Assembly (NCBI GenBank): GCA_023105745.1
Contig: JALGQZ010000016.1
Location: forward strand, 29,319,154 to 29,383,153
Reading direction: 5' to 3'
Source of the DNA: Austropuccinia psidii
Lineage: Eukaryota > Basidiomycota > Pucciniomycetes > Pucciniales > Sphaerophragmiaceae
Length of the DNA stretch: 64,000 nt
Positions within the stretch are counted from its first letter, which is position 1. Every line of letters starts with the position of its first letter. Shown piece by piece: positions 46,968 through 58,748 of this stretch. Under the pieces are notes generated by a model, which saw nothing but the letters and a program-made list of their open reading frames with translations, did not search any database and was not told the DNA's origin. The translations under genes were made by a program, and so were the position numbers.

Positions 46968-49900
46968 TCAATCATATTCATTTTGTTCAATTTCTTCTCC
47001 CTCCAATATTAACCCTTCATCTTCAATTTCTTCACTGCTTTCATTTTCTGACTCTGAACTTAATTGAGCTTCCTTTCCTCTTGGATAAAACCTCTTGATG
47101 TGACTTGCTTCAAATTTTCTTGTAAGTTTGGTGCCATCCAATTCTTCAAGCTCATAAGGTCCATTATTAACTTGATTTATGACTCTATAAGGTCCATTCC
47201 AACGGTTCTTGAAGAGTAATACCCACTGTGACTCAAGTGGTTTATTACAAACTAATACCAAGTCCCCTGGTTCGAGTGGATTTCTCAGTCTATGTGCCAT
47301 CTTTTTGTCCAAATATTGAACTGATTTGTGTCTTGAATCTCTTAATTTCTCTGCTGCTTCTAATCTTGTTTCCTCTTTCGCTGCAATCTGTAATGCTCTT
47401 GCTTCCAATAGTTCTTCTCTTGTTGATATTTTATTCCATTCAATGGCTAGATATGGATTTGTTTCAATATCAATTGGCAAAACAGCTTGCTGACCAAATT
47501 GAAGCTCAAATGGTGAGTATCCTGTTGTTTGTTTTGTTGATATTCTATCTGCCAACATCACAATTGGTAAGTATTCTTTCCATTTGGATCCATTTTCACC
47601 ACACATTTTTACAAGGGCATCTTTCAATTGCTTATGTCCTCTTTCAACCATTCTTTGTGATTCTGGGTAGTAAGGTGTAGTTATTCTGATTATTGAGCCT
47701 GCTCTTTTGACTGCTTCTTGTAGTTCTTTTCCAAATTCTGCTCCTCCGTCAACTGTCACTTCTTTTGGAGCTCCATATCTACAAATCCATTCTGACATAA
47801 ACCATTCTGAGACTGATTTTGCAGTTAGCCTTGCTAATGCCACAGTTTCTGGTCATCCTGAAAAGTCATCTCTTGCTACAACTAAATATTTCCATCTTCC
47901 TGCCTTAATGTGAACCGCATTGATGCTGACTCTTTCAAATAAAGTAGATGTTACAGATATCTTTGCTTCTTCTTTTTTTTGCAAATGACTCCTTTTTTGA
48001 CATTCTTGACATGATTTGACCCATTTCTTGACTATCTTTTTCATTCCTTCCCACCAATATCTTTTCTTGATTCTCCTGTATGTTTCATTTTCCCCTCTAT
48101 GCCCCAGCTCTTCATGCATTCTTTTTAGTATTTGTTTCTGAGCTTTTTCATTGTATACAACTATTGATGTGCTTGATTTCTTCTTTTCAGCTGCCCTCCT
48201 TCTAAATAGAAGTTCACTGATCTTCTCTTAATTATCTTGAAGTATTCTTCCCCAACACATTGTGGCTTTCTCAAAGTATTCAAATATTCCTGCATATGTT
48301 TTCCAAATCCTTCCTGTTTTATTGGAATTTCAATATTTTTTGTTTTATTCCTTGATAATTTTCCCACTTTGCTTGTATTTACTTCTTTTAGGCCAAATCC
48401 TGGATGTGGTTTGATCCAATCTTCCTCTTCATCAAAATCATCCCTTTCACTTTCTTCTTCATCTTCTCCTTTTGGTCTTCTTGATAACCCATCCGGCATA
48501 GTAAATGTTTTTCCTGGTTTGTGTACAAGATCAAATGAAAAAAGTTGAATGAATGCCACCCATCTTGTCATGGGTGCATTTGGTAAGCAAGGTGTGTTGA
48601 TCATTTCTATTAAAGCTTTAGCATCTACTTGAAGTTCAAAGTGTTGACCCCATAATATTGTTTGAAGTTTTTTGAGTATTCTTTCCACACCGCAAAGCTC
48701 TAATTTTGGCTGAGAGTATCTAGATTCTAGTCTGGAAAATGTTACTGATTCATATAGTACTGGCCTATCCTTTCCATTTTCATCCTCTTGCATAAGAACT
48801 GCACCTGCTGCAATATAACTTAAATCTATTGCTAATTTTATTTTCCCTGAGCCTTTATCATAATTCAATGTCTTCAAAGTAATTTCTTCTCCTACTATCT
48901 TCCTGAGTTTTATAAAAGCTTCTTCAAATTTTTCATCCCATTTCCACAATACATCCTCCCTTGTCAATATTCTCAATGGTGCTGCAACTTGTGAAAAGTC
49001 CTTGATAAACATTCTGACATATGCGCATAATCCTAAGAATCCTCTAACTTCCTTCTTTGTTGTTGGTCTAGGCCAGTTTTGTATCTTGTTTATCTTCTGT
49101 TTTGAAATCTTTCTTCCTCCCAAAGACACAACATGCCCCACAATATCAAGTGCTGGAACACAACATGCAAATTTTGATCCTGAAATTGTGAGTCCTGCCT
49201 CTTCTATCCTGAAAAGTATTCTTTCTAATGTTACTGCATATTCCCAAACAAATCTTCTTATGAGCTGATTCTCCTTCAATGTTTCATGCTGATATGTTGA
49301 TCTGGGTCCTTTAATTCCTCCATCATCTATAAATATTCCAAGGTGCTCTGGTATTTCCTCCTGAAGTATCCAAGTCATTTGTGCTTGATAAACTGCCACA
49401 GAGTTTGTTGCTCCTTGAGGTAGTCTTGTAAGCTGAAGTCTTCCAAGTGGTGTTTCAAATGTTGTAAGGGGTCTTGTAGTAATATCCAATTCTCTTTCAT
49501 CGTATCCTCCCATAATATCTCCCAATCCACAACATGCTCTTCCTGAAAATGATCCTACAAACTCATCAACATTTGGTAGCAATCCTGCATCTTTTATTGT
49601 TACTTTATTGAGGTCTTGAAGATCATGAACTATTCTAAGTTTTCAGTTGGGCTTTGCTACACAAAATACTGGGCTGTTATAGCTTGATGTTGATTGTTCA
49701 TAGAGTCCTGTACGTATTCTTTCTCTGACTAGTTCAATAAATTGAGGTAAAATTGATTTTGGTATTGGTATTGGTTTCTTTTGCCATGGCTCATGTGGTA
49801 TAATTGGTATTTTATATGGTTTTCCATAAGAATGTTTTAGTACGCCTCTTTCTTCTTCACAAAATGCTATAGCCTTTTGCCTTAGTAATATAACATTCTT

Positions 49901-50149
49901 TGATAAATTAATCTGTTCTTCTGATAACCATCCAGATGGTCCAAAGTTTATCATTGAAATTCTTTCTTTTGTAACTTTTGATGTTTCAAAAAATGGAGGT
50001 GGGTTAGGTGATAGGGGTGTTTCATATGGGTCTCTTGATAATTCAGGTCTTCCCAAAGGTGGATTCAGATCTTGAGGCATAGTTTCATTGACTGGTCTGA
50101 CCTTCTTGAGTACTGACTTATATTTTGCAGCATTGGCTTGAGCTTCCAT
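46968..50149 (-). pseudogene. E1 pol: RT, RNase H, integrase
   Basis: The ATG at 50149 begins MEAQANAAKYKSVLKKVRPV. RT: IRTGLYEQSTSSYNSPVFCV, a TGA at 49643-49645, KLRIVHDLQDLNKVTIKDAG, FETPLGRLQLTRLPQGATNS, catalytic FIDDGG near 49325. RNase H: KIKLAIDLSYIAAGAVLMQE, YSQPKLELCGVERIL, FELQVDAKALIEM. An acidic linker follows, a frameshift at about 48185, the integrase zinc domain HEELGHRGENETYRR with SCQECQK, a TGA at 47853-47855, and the core with VTVDGGAEFGKELQ, PYYPESQRMVERGHKQLKDA and the SH3-like LEPGDLVLVCNKPLESQW. One of the RT active-site variants lacks Tyr. No chromodomain; the acidic tail ends at 46968. Nearly intact apart from three lesions. Confidence 0.9.
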
Positions 50150-51346
50150 GATTATTAGTCTGGTTTTAAAGCATAAATTGATAATATATATATATATATA
50201 TTTTTTTTTAATAATTTTTTTTTAGTTGAAATAAAAACAGTCTTTTCAGTTCTTTCTTTTCCTTTTATTCATAATTGTATTTGAGTTGTAGTTTTAAGTC
50301 ATGCAAGGACTTTACCTCTAGGTGGATAAAACCCAGTATATTAGGTATACCAAATCCTGCAGTTTAATGTCATACAAGGACATTTGTGAACACTAGTCCT
50401 GAGTTTGCTGTTTTACTTGAGGCTTTCATTATTCTATTATTCATTTTTTGTTTTACTCTTGATATCTTCTCTTTTCTTTTTATTTTCTTGATTCCTTGAT
50501 TTTACTTGCATCTTCAGCCCTCTGGTGTGCTACCCCTGTAGTTTGAGTCATAAAAAGACTAATTTTAGCCTTCAGGTTGCTACCCTGTAGTTTAAAGTCA
50601 TACAAGGACTTGTTTTTAGCCTTAAGGTTGCTACCCTGTAGTTTAAAGTCATACAAGGACTAATTTTAGCCTTCAGGTTGCTACCCTGTAGTTTAAAGTC
50701 ATACAAGGACTAATTTTAGCCTTAAGGTTGCTACCCTGTAGTTTAAAGTCATACAAGGACTAATTTTAGCCTTAAGGTTGCTACCCTGTAGTTTGAAGTC
50801 ATACAAGTACTAATTTTAGCCTTCAGGTTGCTACCCTGTAGTTTAAAGTCATACAAGGACTAATTTTAGCCTTCAGGTTGCTACCCTGTAGTTTAAAGTC
50901 ATACAAGGACTAATTTTTACCTTCTTTATTTGATCTGATCTTTTATTTTTAATCACGACAATTTATTTTATTTATTTTTTGTTATTATAATTTTTTTATG
51001 TTGAAAAAAGATTTTTTTTTTTTTGAAAAAAAAATTATTTTCTGTTGAAAAAAAATTTTTTTTTTTTTTTTGTTTTATGTTAAAAAAAATTTTGTTTTCA
51101 TTTTCTTTTTATCTTGAAAATTTTTTTTTTTTTTTTTTTATGTTGAAAAAATAATTTTTTTTTTTTTTTTATGTTGAAAAAAAATTTTTTTTTTTTTTTT
51201 TATGCTGAAAAAAATTTTTTTTTTTTTTTTTTAAGTTGAAATTTTTTTTTTTTTTTTTTTTTTTTTCAAGAGTGATCAAATTGATGAGTAATGTTGAAGG
51301 AGGTTTCAATTTGAGGAGTGTTGTTATATTTTCAAATGGTGTAGTG
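50150..51346 (-). other. E1 spacer: minisatellite and poly-T tracts
   Basis: Non-coding. Holds about eight copies of a 50-bp unit (gctaccctgtagtttaaag...) at 50528-50920, then T-runs with tatgttgaaaaaa linkers at 51000-51270 forming irregular repeats. No promoter or ORF recognised. Confidence 0.6.
50528..50920. repeat. 50-bp tandem repeat array
   Basis: About eight head-to-tail units with core gtagtttaaagtcatacaag and few substitutions. No unique spacers, so not CRISPR. Confidence 0.9.
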
Positions 51347-51735
51347 CACTGGGGGAAAAAGGTTGACCCCCCGGATGTCGGGTCGCGCGGTCTCTTTCAG
51401 TGACCCCTTATGGATTCCCAAATTAATTTTTGGTAGCTGAACAAAGACGTTCAGTCAAATTAATTTTTTCCTTTATACTTTCTCATTGAACGTCAACAAA
51501 CTGCTTTCATCAAGATCAGAAATCAGCCGAATCACTCATTTCCTTTCTTAAAAATGAATGGTTTTTTTGAAGAGATTTTTCATTTGGAAATAAACCTTTT
51601 CTTTTATTAAGTACTTGGTGAAGTTATTCATTTCAGATCTTTAATCATCACACTATCTCAGAAACCATAAACTTAATTTACCCTTCTTTCTAACATTCTT
51701 CCAATTTCATCTCATAGTTTTTTTAAATATTGAAT

Positions 51736-52225
51736 ATGGCAGGTTATGGTTATAGCCCTTTTTCAACTGGAAACTCTTGCAACATCGAAATAACAAACCT
51801 CCAAAATTTAATTTCTTCCAGGGATGAAGTCATCAATTCGCTCTTGAGGTCAAGTCAAGTGCTAATATTCATAGGAAGAATTCCCAAAAAGTTGAAGAAA
51901 AAACCGACAAAAAAGTCAAAAATAAAGAAAAAGAATCCCTCTCCAACAAATCACCCTCGCAAAAGACCATCAGCATCCACTCCACCAATTAAGCGTAGTC
52001 CAGTTCAAATGGTAATGTGTGAGGTACCAGAAGACTTTATTCATGCAAAATAAGTGTTATTTAAGCTATGAAGTACTAAATGACTTACTTATTGCAATAT
52101 TTACCATGCAGGAGGCAATTTATGCCCACATCAGACTCTTGTGGGGTATGCGAGGAGTAACATCAAGCTTTCTGAGAATCGTTTGTACATCATTTGGAAT
52201 TTCATTTTCAAATATTGACAAGTAA
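51736..52225 (+). pseudogene. Spliced ORF in the CACTA element
   Basis: The ATG at 51736 starts MAGYGYSPFSTGNSCNIEIT, continues with a likely coiled coil (NLQNLISSRDEVINSLLRSS) and a Lys-rich basic segment resembling a nuclear signal (KKPTKKSKIKKKNPSP). Predicted intron 52012-52111 (aatg|gtaatg ... ccatgcag|gagg). Exon 2 adds EAIYAHIRLLWGMRGVTSSF and ends at TAA 52225. I recall similar AIYAHIRLLWG-type segments near rust-fungus transposons. Probably an accessory DNA-binding protein, truncated. Unknown function. Confidence 0.45.
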
Positions 52226-52319
52226 TTGTCAGCTTGAAAGAATGGGACAATTTGGACTAGGTATTCTCTTGCAACTCGGCATTTTTCATGGCTGACTCCA
52301 ATGCTAAGGTATAACCATG

Positions 52320-52655
52320 CTATGAATTGTAAAACAAGGGCTTAAAGAAAAGTGTAAGTATTGAAATTTGGTAGGATAATAAAAGAACCTTAATTATAAA
52401 TTCAGAGGTGGGTCGCTTAGAATGAGCAGGTGATTCATGAGTTTCTGAAGTTTCAGGTGAAACTATGGAGTTGTTGTCTGATATCACTTCTAACACAATT
52501 TCAGAAAGGCGGGAGGAATTATCTTGGTCTTTCAAAGAAGCTGCAGCCCATTGTCGATTACGAGTGCGTTTTGAAACAAATGGTCCTTGATTCTGTTTAC
52601 CATTTTCGTAGGTGAATTGATAATTGATACATTTTGGGCATGTGCATACCTCCAT
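52320..52655 (-). pseudogene. First exon of a CACTA transposase-like gene
   Basis: The ATG at 52655 starts MEVCTCPKCINYQFTYENGK and continues GPFVSKRTRNRQWAA. The paired CxC/CxxC followed by a basic K/R-T-R segment resembles the N-terminus of fungal Tnp2-like transposases, from memory. After about 90 residues it becomes hydrophobic and ends; the catalytic domain is absent. It converges with the plus-strand ORF inside the same element. Truncation explains why the element could not move alone. Confidence 0.45.
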
Positions 52656-53010
52656 CTAAAAATGTTTGTTCATATAAAATATAAATTATGATAGAAAATG
52701 AAAGATAAATAATTCAGAATAGTTTCATTTAAAAAAAAACGTAAAAATAAGTCTGAATTGTACCAATAGAGAACGGTGCTTACCTAAGCTGCACACTTGT
52801 GCGTGGGATGGTTATTGATTATATGAGGCTGATTAATGTAATTTTGGAAGCTGAGTTTTTTAAAAACAGAAAAAGATTTTGTCTTTTGTTGAGCTACCAA
52901 AAGTTAAGTTGGCAAGAGTCACACAGCTGACCCCTCAATAGGGGGTCATGGGGTCACTTGAAGAGACTGCGCGACCCGACATCTGGGGGGTCAACCTTTT
53001 TCCCCCAGTG

Positions 53011-54488
53011 GTGGTTAGTGATTCTGGGTTGCTTTCCACTTCATCAAGTTTGAAACGGGTTCAATTCCCCCCTCTGGCAGTAATTCTGCTTCCGGACCTG
53101 TCAGTTTCTGGAATAGGGTAACCATGCTGGGTAGCATATTCTGAGCCTTGAGCAAGCTTAGTGATGCAATTTGGTATCGTTGTGTTCCTTGAGTCTGTCA
53201 ACCAAAATTGATCTTTGGAAACTTGTTGTGATTGAGGGTGCTCAACCTTGGTTATGATTTGAGAAGTACTGATTTCAATTTGCTCATTTAAAATGCTGGA
53301 AGGATGCGTGCTTGTCAAAGATTGGCTAAACTCATTAATTTGGGGCTATAAGAACGTCATCCAGTATAAATTGCAGTAGCCTTTTGGTGATTTGAATTAT
53401 TTTCTGTATTGAGGTGGTCATAATTTGAAATTTTAAACTCTTTGATCTTCCTTTTCTGTATCTGAATAGCCTAGCTTGTTTGGTTGATTTTTCTCCCATG
53501 TCTTGATATAATTTTCTTCATTTTGGGCCAAATTATGACCGGCGGTCATAATTTTGACATTTTGAACTTCTTCTATCTTCTTTTTCTGTATCTGAATGGC
53601 CTAGCTTGTTTGGTTGGTTTTTCTTCCCTGTCTTGATATAGTTTTCTTGCTTTTAGGGAAAATTATGACCGGCGGTCATAATTTTGAAATTTTGAACTTC
53701 TTCTATCTTCTTTTTCTGTATCTGAATGGCCTAGCTGGTTTGGTTCGTTTTTTTTTCTTCTTCTTTTCCTTTCCATATTTTATATCTTCCTGTCTCAAAG
53801 AACCAAATTATGACCGGCGGTCATAATTTTGATATTTTGAGCTATCTATATCTTCTTTTGCTGTTTCTTCACACTATCTTTTCATTGTTTTTTTTTTCAA
53901 AAAAGAGAAATAACATTAATAAAGGCCTATGGGCCCACACTTCCCCAAACTTGTGCCATTTTTAATACGAGGTGGCATAAGAACAGATAACCACCCCTGT
54001 TTTTTTTAAAAAATAAAATCATAATACTTATACATTGAGAAAAAAAAAATCTTGAAAAATGTTGAGTTTGAGGTCCTTTATTGAATACTGATTTATAGCC
54101 TTGAGTGATAAGATACTTGAAAAAAAAATTGAAAAAATTGAAAAAATTGAAATTCCTCTTTGATAAGGCAGGAGGTCACTGCCCTTGAGTGAAAAGAGAC
54201 TTGAAAAAAAATTAAAATTCCTCTTTGATAAGGCAGGAGGTCACTGCCCTGAATTATGGGAATGTTGAAAAAAGATTTTTTTTTTGTTTTTGAATTATTT
54301 GAAATTCCTCTTTGATAAGGCAGGAGGTCACTGCCCTGATACTGATACAGATATGAAAAAAATTCTCTTTTTTTTTTTTTTTTTTTTTTTTAGGTTATTT
54401 TTTTTTATTATTTTTGCTATTTTTTATGGTGGTTTTTTTTTTTTTTTTTTTTTTTTAATTGGGGATTGAAATTGGATTACTTCAGCTG
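53011..54488 (-). other. E1 spacer: palindrome-bearing repeats
   Basis: Non-coding. About four tandem units of roughly 130 bp (53395-53830), three with a perfect 23-bp palindrome centred on ccggcgg. Three units of cctctttgataaggcaggagg at 54150, 54210 and 54305 with T-runs between. No ORF I trust. Confidence 0.6.
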
Positions 54489-57240
54489 TTATTGAGAAAT
54501 ATTCAACCTTCTGTTGTGAATTACTGAAAGACATATGTCCTTCAATATTTCTCCAAAGATCTTGTTGCGTTGTTTTCTTTGTGTATTTCCTTTCCATTTG
54601 GAAACAAAACCTTTGACTTCATGAATAAACATGTACCCAAAATCACACCAGCAAAGAGTTCCTCCCAAGATTTCCAAACCATCTAGATTCAAATCGTCTT
54701 GAGCCCATAACATTTTGTGATACAGTCCTTCTATTGTCATTTGATAATATCCATAAGGCTTCTTCCAGTAAGGATATCTTAAATTTCCTTTGATTCCAAT
54801 AGTGGTTAGTAATTCCAGAAAATCAACATTTGTAAGATTTGATCCAGGTAGTTCTGAAATATATTTGGTTTGAATTATTGGTGAATCTAGCTCATAATCA
54901 TACAGTTCCTTAAATGTTATTATTGGAAGTATTATGTAATCTTCCAGTCCTTCATATTCTGGTATGTCTTCCTGTATGCCATTTTGATTCTGGGAGTCAT
55001 TTGGTAATTCAGATGTAATTCCTTTATTTTGATTAAATAGATCAGTTGCGCTTGAAAAGCAGAATATTTGATCATAGGCATGATTAAATTCTTCTAGAAT
55101 GCTAAGACCAGCTAGCCTTTGTGTATTTTCTGATAACTCTCCTTCTTCTAGATCTTCAAATATTCTTCCTTGCTTATATTTATCTTCCAAATCTTCATTA
55201 TTTTGTTGGTATAACTTCAAGTCATCTTCTGATTCTGCTGTTTCCATTTTTTTATCAATCCTCTTTTGAATATTTCTATCCCAAACTTGATCCATTTTGT
55301 CTTCAGTAATTATGGCACTTTCCTTTTCAAATTCTTCAAATTTTCTTTTTTCCAATGGATTGATTATGTCGTCTTTTATTTTTTCAGTATCACTAATGTA
55401 CCAAGATTTCTCCTGAAATAAATTTGAATAATCTTCTGCAATTCCTGAGGAATTTGCTTCAGGTGGCTTCAGATCCATTTTAAATTTCTTCTGTGGAATT
55501 TCTACTTTATCTTCTTCATTCATACCACTTAACTCAAGTGCTAGCCATTTCTCTGGGTCTTCTATGGCCATATCCAAATTTCTTCTCATCTTCTTCAGTT
55601 CCATTTTTATTTTTTCTATTGATTCACTATCTTCTACCTTCAATTCATCCTCTTCTGGATCCTTCCCTTTAGATTTTGTTTCAGTTTGAGGTGGAATACT
55701 TTCTTTAGATGAAGATAATATGCTTGACTTTTCTTTATCTATTATCTGGTTGAAACTTTCAAATACTAAGAAGTCCAGGTAGGCTTTCTCTTCACTTTCA
55801 AAAGTGACTTCAAGATTTTTAATTTGACGAATTGGCTTCAAAAAGTCATCTGTTGATTTTGATGTGTAAGGGCTGATTTTTAATTCTTCTTTTAGGGCCA
55901 TTTCCTGAGTTATAACATTCAAGTCATTTTTTGCATCAAAAATAGCTGAGAAGGGTATTTTGTTTGCTCCAAGAAATATTGTCTTCACTCTTGTTGAAGA
56001 TTGACTTTCTGTTTCCCTTGTTTCTTTTCTTTTGGATGATTCTGCTCCATGTATTGACCATTTTCCAATCTCTGAAGATGCACAAAGCTCCATTCCTCTG
56101 GGTGGAGAAATTTTCCAACCCATAGCTTGAGGGTTACATATTGGTAAGCATAATTGACGTCCATCTTGCTCTGGATAACTAAATATTTCCCCTTGCTTGT
56201 GTGAAAATTCCAATTTAACATTATTATCTGCTAAAAATGGTCTTCCAAGTATGGTGTGTACAGCTCCTTTTGCTATGAATAAATGAATTTCTTTTTCTTC
56301 TCCTGTTATCATAGTAATTGGTGTAAATTCTGAGAGTCCAACCAAGGATGTGGTATGTCCACCAATGCCTCTGAGATTCATATTGAGCTTTCTACTTGTA
56401 AGTGAGGCTTGAATTGCAATTTCCTCTGGTATTATATTAATTTCTGATCCAGTATCCACCAATGCCATTGTAGGATATTCTTCTCTTCCAATAAATACTT
56501 CCATAAATCCAAGTGGGCATGCATAATGTAATCTTGGGGTATCATAGTCACATAGCTTTACTGAAAGTAGTCTCTCTTGGATATTTAACGTATTGACTGA
56601 TTTTATCACTTCTTTTTCCTGGATAGTTAAATTTTGTAATTTATCAATAAAGGTTGGTGAAATTGATAATATTTCTCTTCAAGAGTAAGATTTATCTTTT
56701 GTTCAAGTATTTTCTTCATTACATGTTCAATTATTAGCTTTGGGGTATTGGCTGTAGATTTTACTTTGTCTTTTAATTCCATCTTTTGCGACTCCTGTAT
56801 TTTTCCCTCCTTATTCTTATTCCTGGAAATGATTTCAATATCATTATCTACTTCCTTTCCTCCTTGTGTTTTCTTGTATTTTGTTGGAATTAGAACTCTT
56901 ATTTCTTCTGCCTCATCTTCCTTGTGGTAGGCACCTGGTATCTTCTTTTTAAAGGGTTTGTGTGTTTCATTTTTATCCTCTTGCTGGGTTTGACTTTGAG
57001 TTTCCTGTCTTGCAGCTCTTTGCCTTGTCTGTCTAAGCCCAACATTTATTTGAATATTTTCATTTGCTGGTGATATTTGAGGAGGTTTCCAGTTTCCCCA
57101 TTCTTCTATTTGAGCTATAGCTGCTGCCTTCTCACCTTTCCTTTCCTCAATTACTATTGTCTCTTGCTTCTTTTGGGGTGGATTTGATTGTTCCATCATT
57201 TTCTTTGTAAAATCCTCCTGCTCTTTGGCAAAATGTCTAA
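54489..57240 (-). pseudogene. E1 gag end, protease and long acidic extension
   Basis: After frameshifts from gag, the frame reads AKELVRHFAKEQEDFTKKMM, EEWGNWKPPQISPANENIQ and PKLIIEHVMKKILEQKINLT, shifted by a 2-bp insertion at about 56677. The open frame 54489-56609 (706 codons) holds the protease MALVDTGSEINIIPEE (Asp-Thr-Gly) with HTILGRPFLADN, then more than 450 residues without known domains: acidic and Lys/Glu-rich in the middle, then a folded-looking end with NLRYPYWKKPYGYYQMTIEG and GGTLCWCDFGYMFIHEV. Ty3 proteases are usually short, so the extension is unusual. Function unknown. Confidence 0.75.
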
Positions 57241-58731
57241 CTAGTTCTTTTGCAGATTTAGGGCCTTCTGTGGGTACTCTTTTCGAAAATTTGGAAAAAG
57301 ATATGTTCCTCCATGCTTCAAGACAATTCTTTTCTCCAAGTCTTCTGTGAGGTGATTACATCTTATTGCGGAATGTCCTTCTTCTAAGCAGTAATAACAC
57401 TTCAGTAGCTGTCTTGGAGCCATTTGTGCTGGAACATATGGTTGATAACCAGAAGATATGGGTAGTAAAGGATATCTTGGCCTGAGTGGCTGTGAGTTTT
57501 GTGTAACTTTCTGATCTTGATTATTGCCTGCTTGTATTTTATTTGGAGATTCAACTACTTCTGAAAGGTGTTTGAGCTGATTAAATACTTGCTTAACTGA
57601 TTCCTTCCCAGTATCTTTTGATTGATGCCCTTGCGGATGAGGATTTTGGATTTTTTGGGTAAGATCTTTCATTTGCTTTAAGACTTCTTCCCAGCTTTCC
57701 TCTTCAAACCTAGCTTTCTTCTCTTGTGACTTTGGTTGTGAAAATTCCTTCTGTTGAATTAAGACTTTGGCTTCTAAATCTTGTTCAATATATAACTTTA
57801 AGATTTCCAATCTTGGAATGATATAACCACCATCCAAAGCTTGCACCATGGCCTTATCTTTAATCATTTCTTTGTAAATAGATTCTTGAACACTTGAGGA
57901 AAGACTGGCCAAAATTTCTTGATTGTGATTGATATCTCCTTGTATATATTGATACCTTCTGAGATAATTAATAATGGATTCATATTCACCAATGAACTTT
58001 TTATATTGGGTCATATTTCTAATTCCCCCTTCTTGTTGAATCTTTGTTAATAATTGAGTAATTGAGGACAGCTTGTATCTTCTTTCAGGTGACACTGTTC
58101 CCCATCTCCTCTTCATATCCAATTTTAATTTCTCCCAATTGCCAGTTTCATATTGGGGCATTCCTTCAATATGGTAGCTAATTTCTTGATCTTTAGTCCA
58201 AAAGGATATCTATCTTGCTATATCCCTTCCACTTGCTCCTTCAATTTCTGCTATATTTTCTACTCTTTTAATAAATCTTTCCACTTCCTTTCCATCAAAC
58301 CATAAATTATAATCCTTTGGTCTGATCTTGACAATGGGTGTATTGTTTCGTGGGATTTCTTGTTGCAATGGGCTTGAAGCCTGTGCATGAATGTTAACCC
58401 GCTTTGGTAGAGTATTTGGTCTTTGTGAAGTGAATGGAGTTGATGAGGCCATAGGCCTTGAAAATGGTGATGGTGACCCTTCCTGTCAAAAGATTCTTGG
58501 CATGCTCATAGTTTCTTCCATTGGGCTGTTTTCTGCGGTAAAACTTGACTCTTTCCTTTTCCCTTCTTTTTTAAGGAGTTCAATTAATTCTTGTTGCATT
58601 TCCAACATTCTTTGATGAAGTCATTCTACATCAGAAATATCTTCTTGTCCTTGCATGGTCTCTTCATTTATAATTTCTTCTTTGGATTCATCTGGATTGT
58701 GTGGTATCTTTGATGATGATGCTGAATCCAT
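57241..58731 (-). pseudogene. E1 gag
   Basis: The ATG at 58731 begins MDSASSSKIPHNPDESKEE. TGA at 58621-58623 and 58486-58488 and TAG at 58210-58212 interrupt it. Capsid region: YNLWFDGKEVERFIKRVENI, MPQYETGNWEKLKLDMKRRW, MTQYKKFIGEYESIINYLRR. The zinc knuckle CYYCLEEGHSAIRC (near 57400) is complete as CX2CX4HX4C. A frameshift at about 57270 passes into the following block. Otherwise well preserved. Confidence 0.8.
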
Positions 58732-58748
58732 ATTGATATATTCTTTAT

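Larger units (their letters stand above)
51347..53010. mobile_element. CACTA-type DNA transposon (non-autonomous remnant)
   Basis: Terminal inverted repeats begin cactgggggaaaaaggttga at the left, and the reverse ends at 53010. They match with few changes for about 60 bp, including gatgtcgggtcgcgc. The flanks are gtg on both sides, a 3-bp duplication. CACTG ends and 3-bp duplications are typical of CACTA (EnSpm/CMC) elements. 1664 bp. The high CpG of the ends contrasts with the host element. Holds two short coding remnants. Confidence 0.8.

Noticed and set aside
47228..47680. 150-codon plus-strand ORF, hydrophobic
   Set aside because: Shadow of the E1 integrase on the other strand; leucine-rich from reversed Lys/Glu codons.
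50528..50920. CRISPR-like regular array
   Set aside because: Units are contiguous with no unique spacers, and the context is a eukaryotic retroelement. It is a minisatellite.
53920..54480. Host promoter or terminator from long T-runs
   Set aside because: Runs belong to the E1 spacer repeats and no gene is adjacent.
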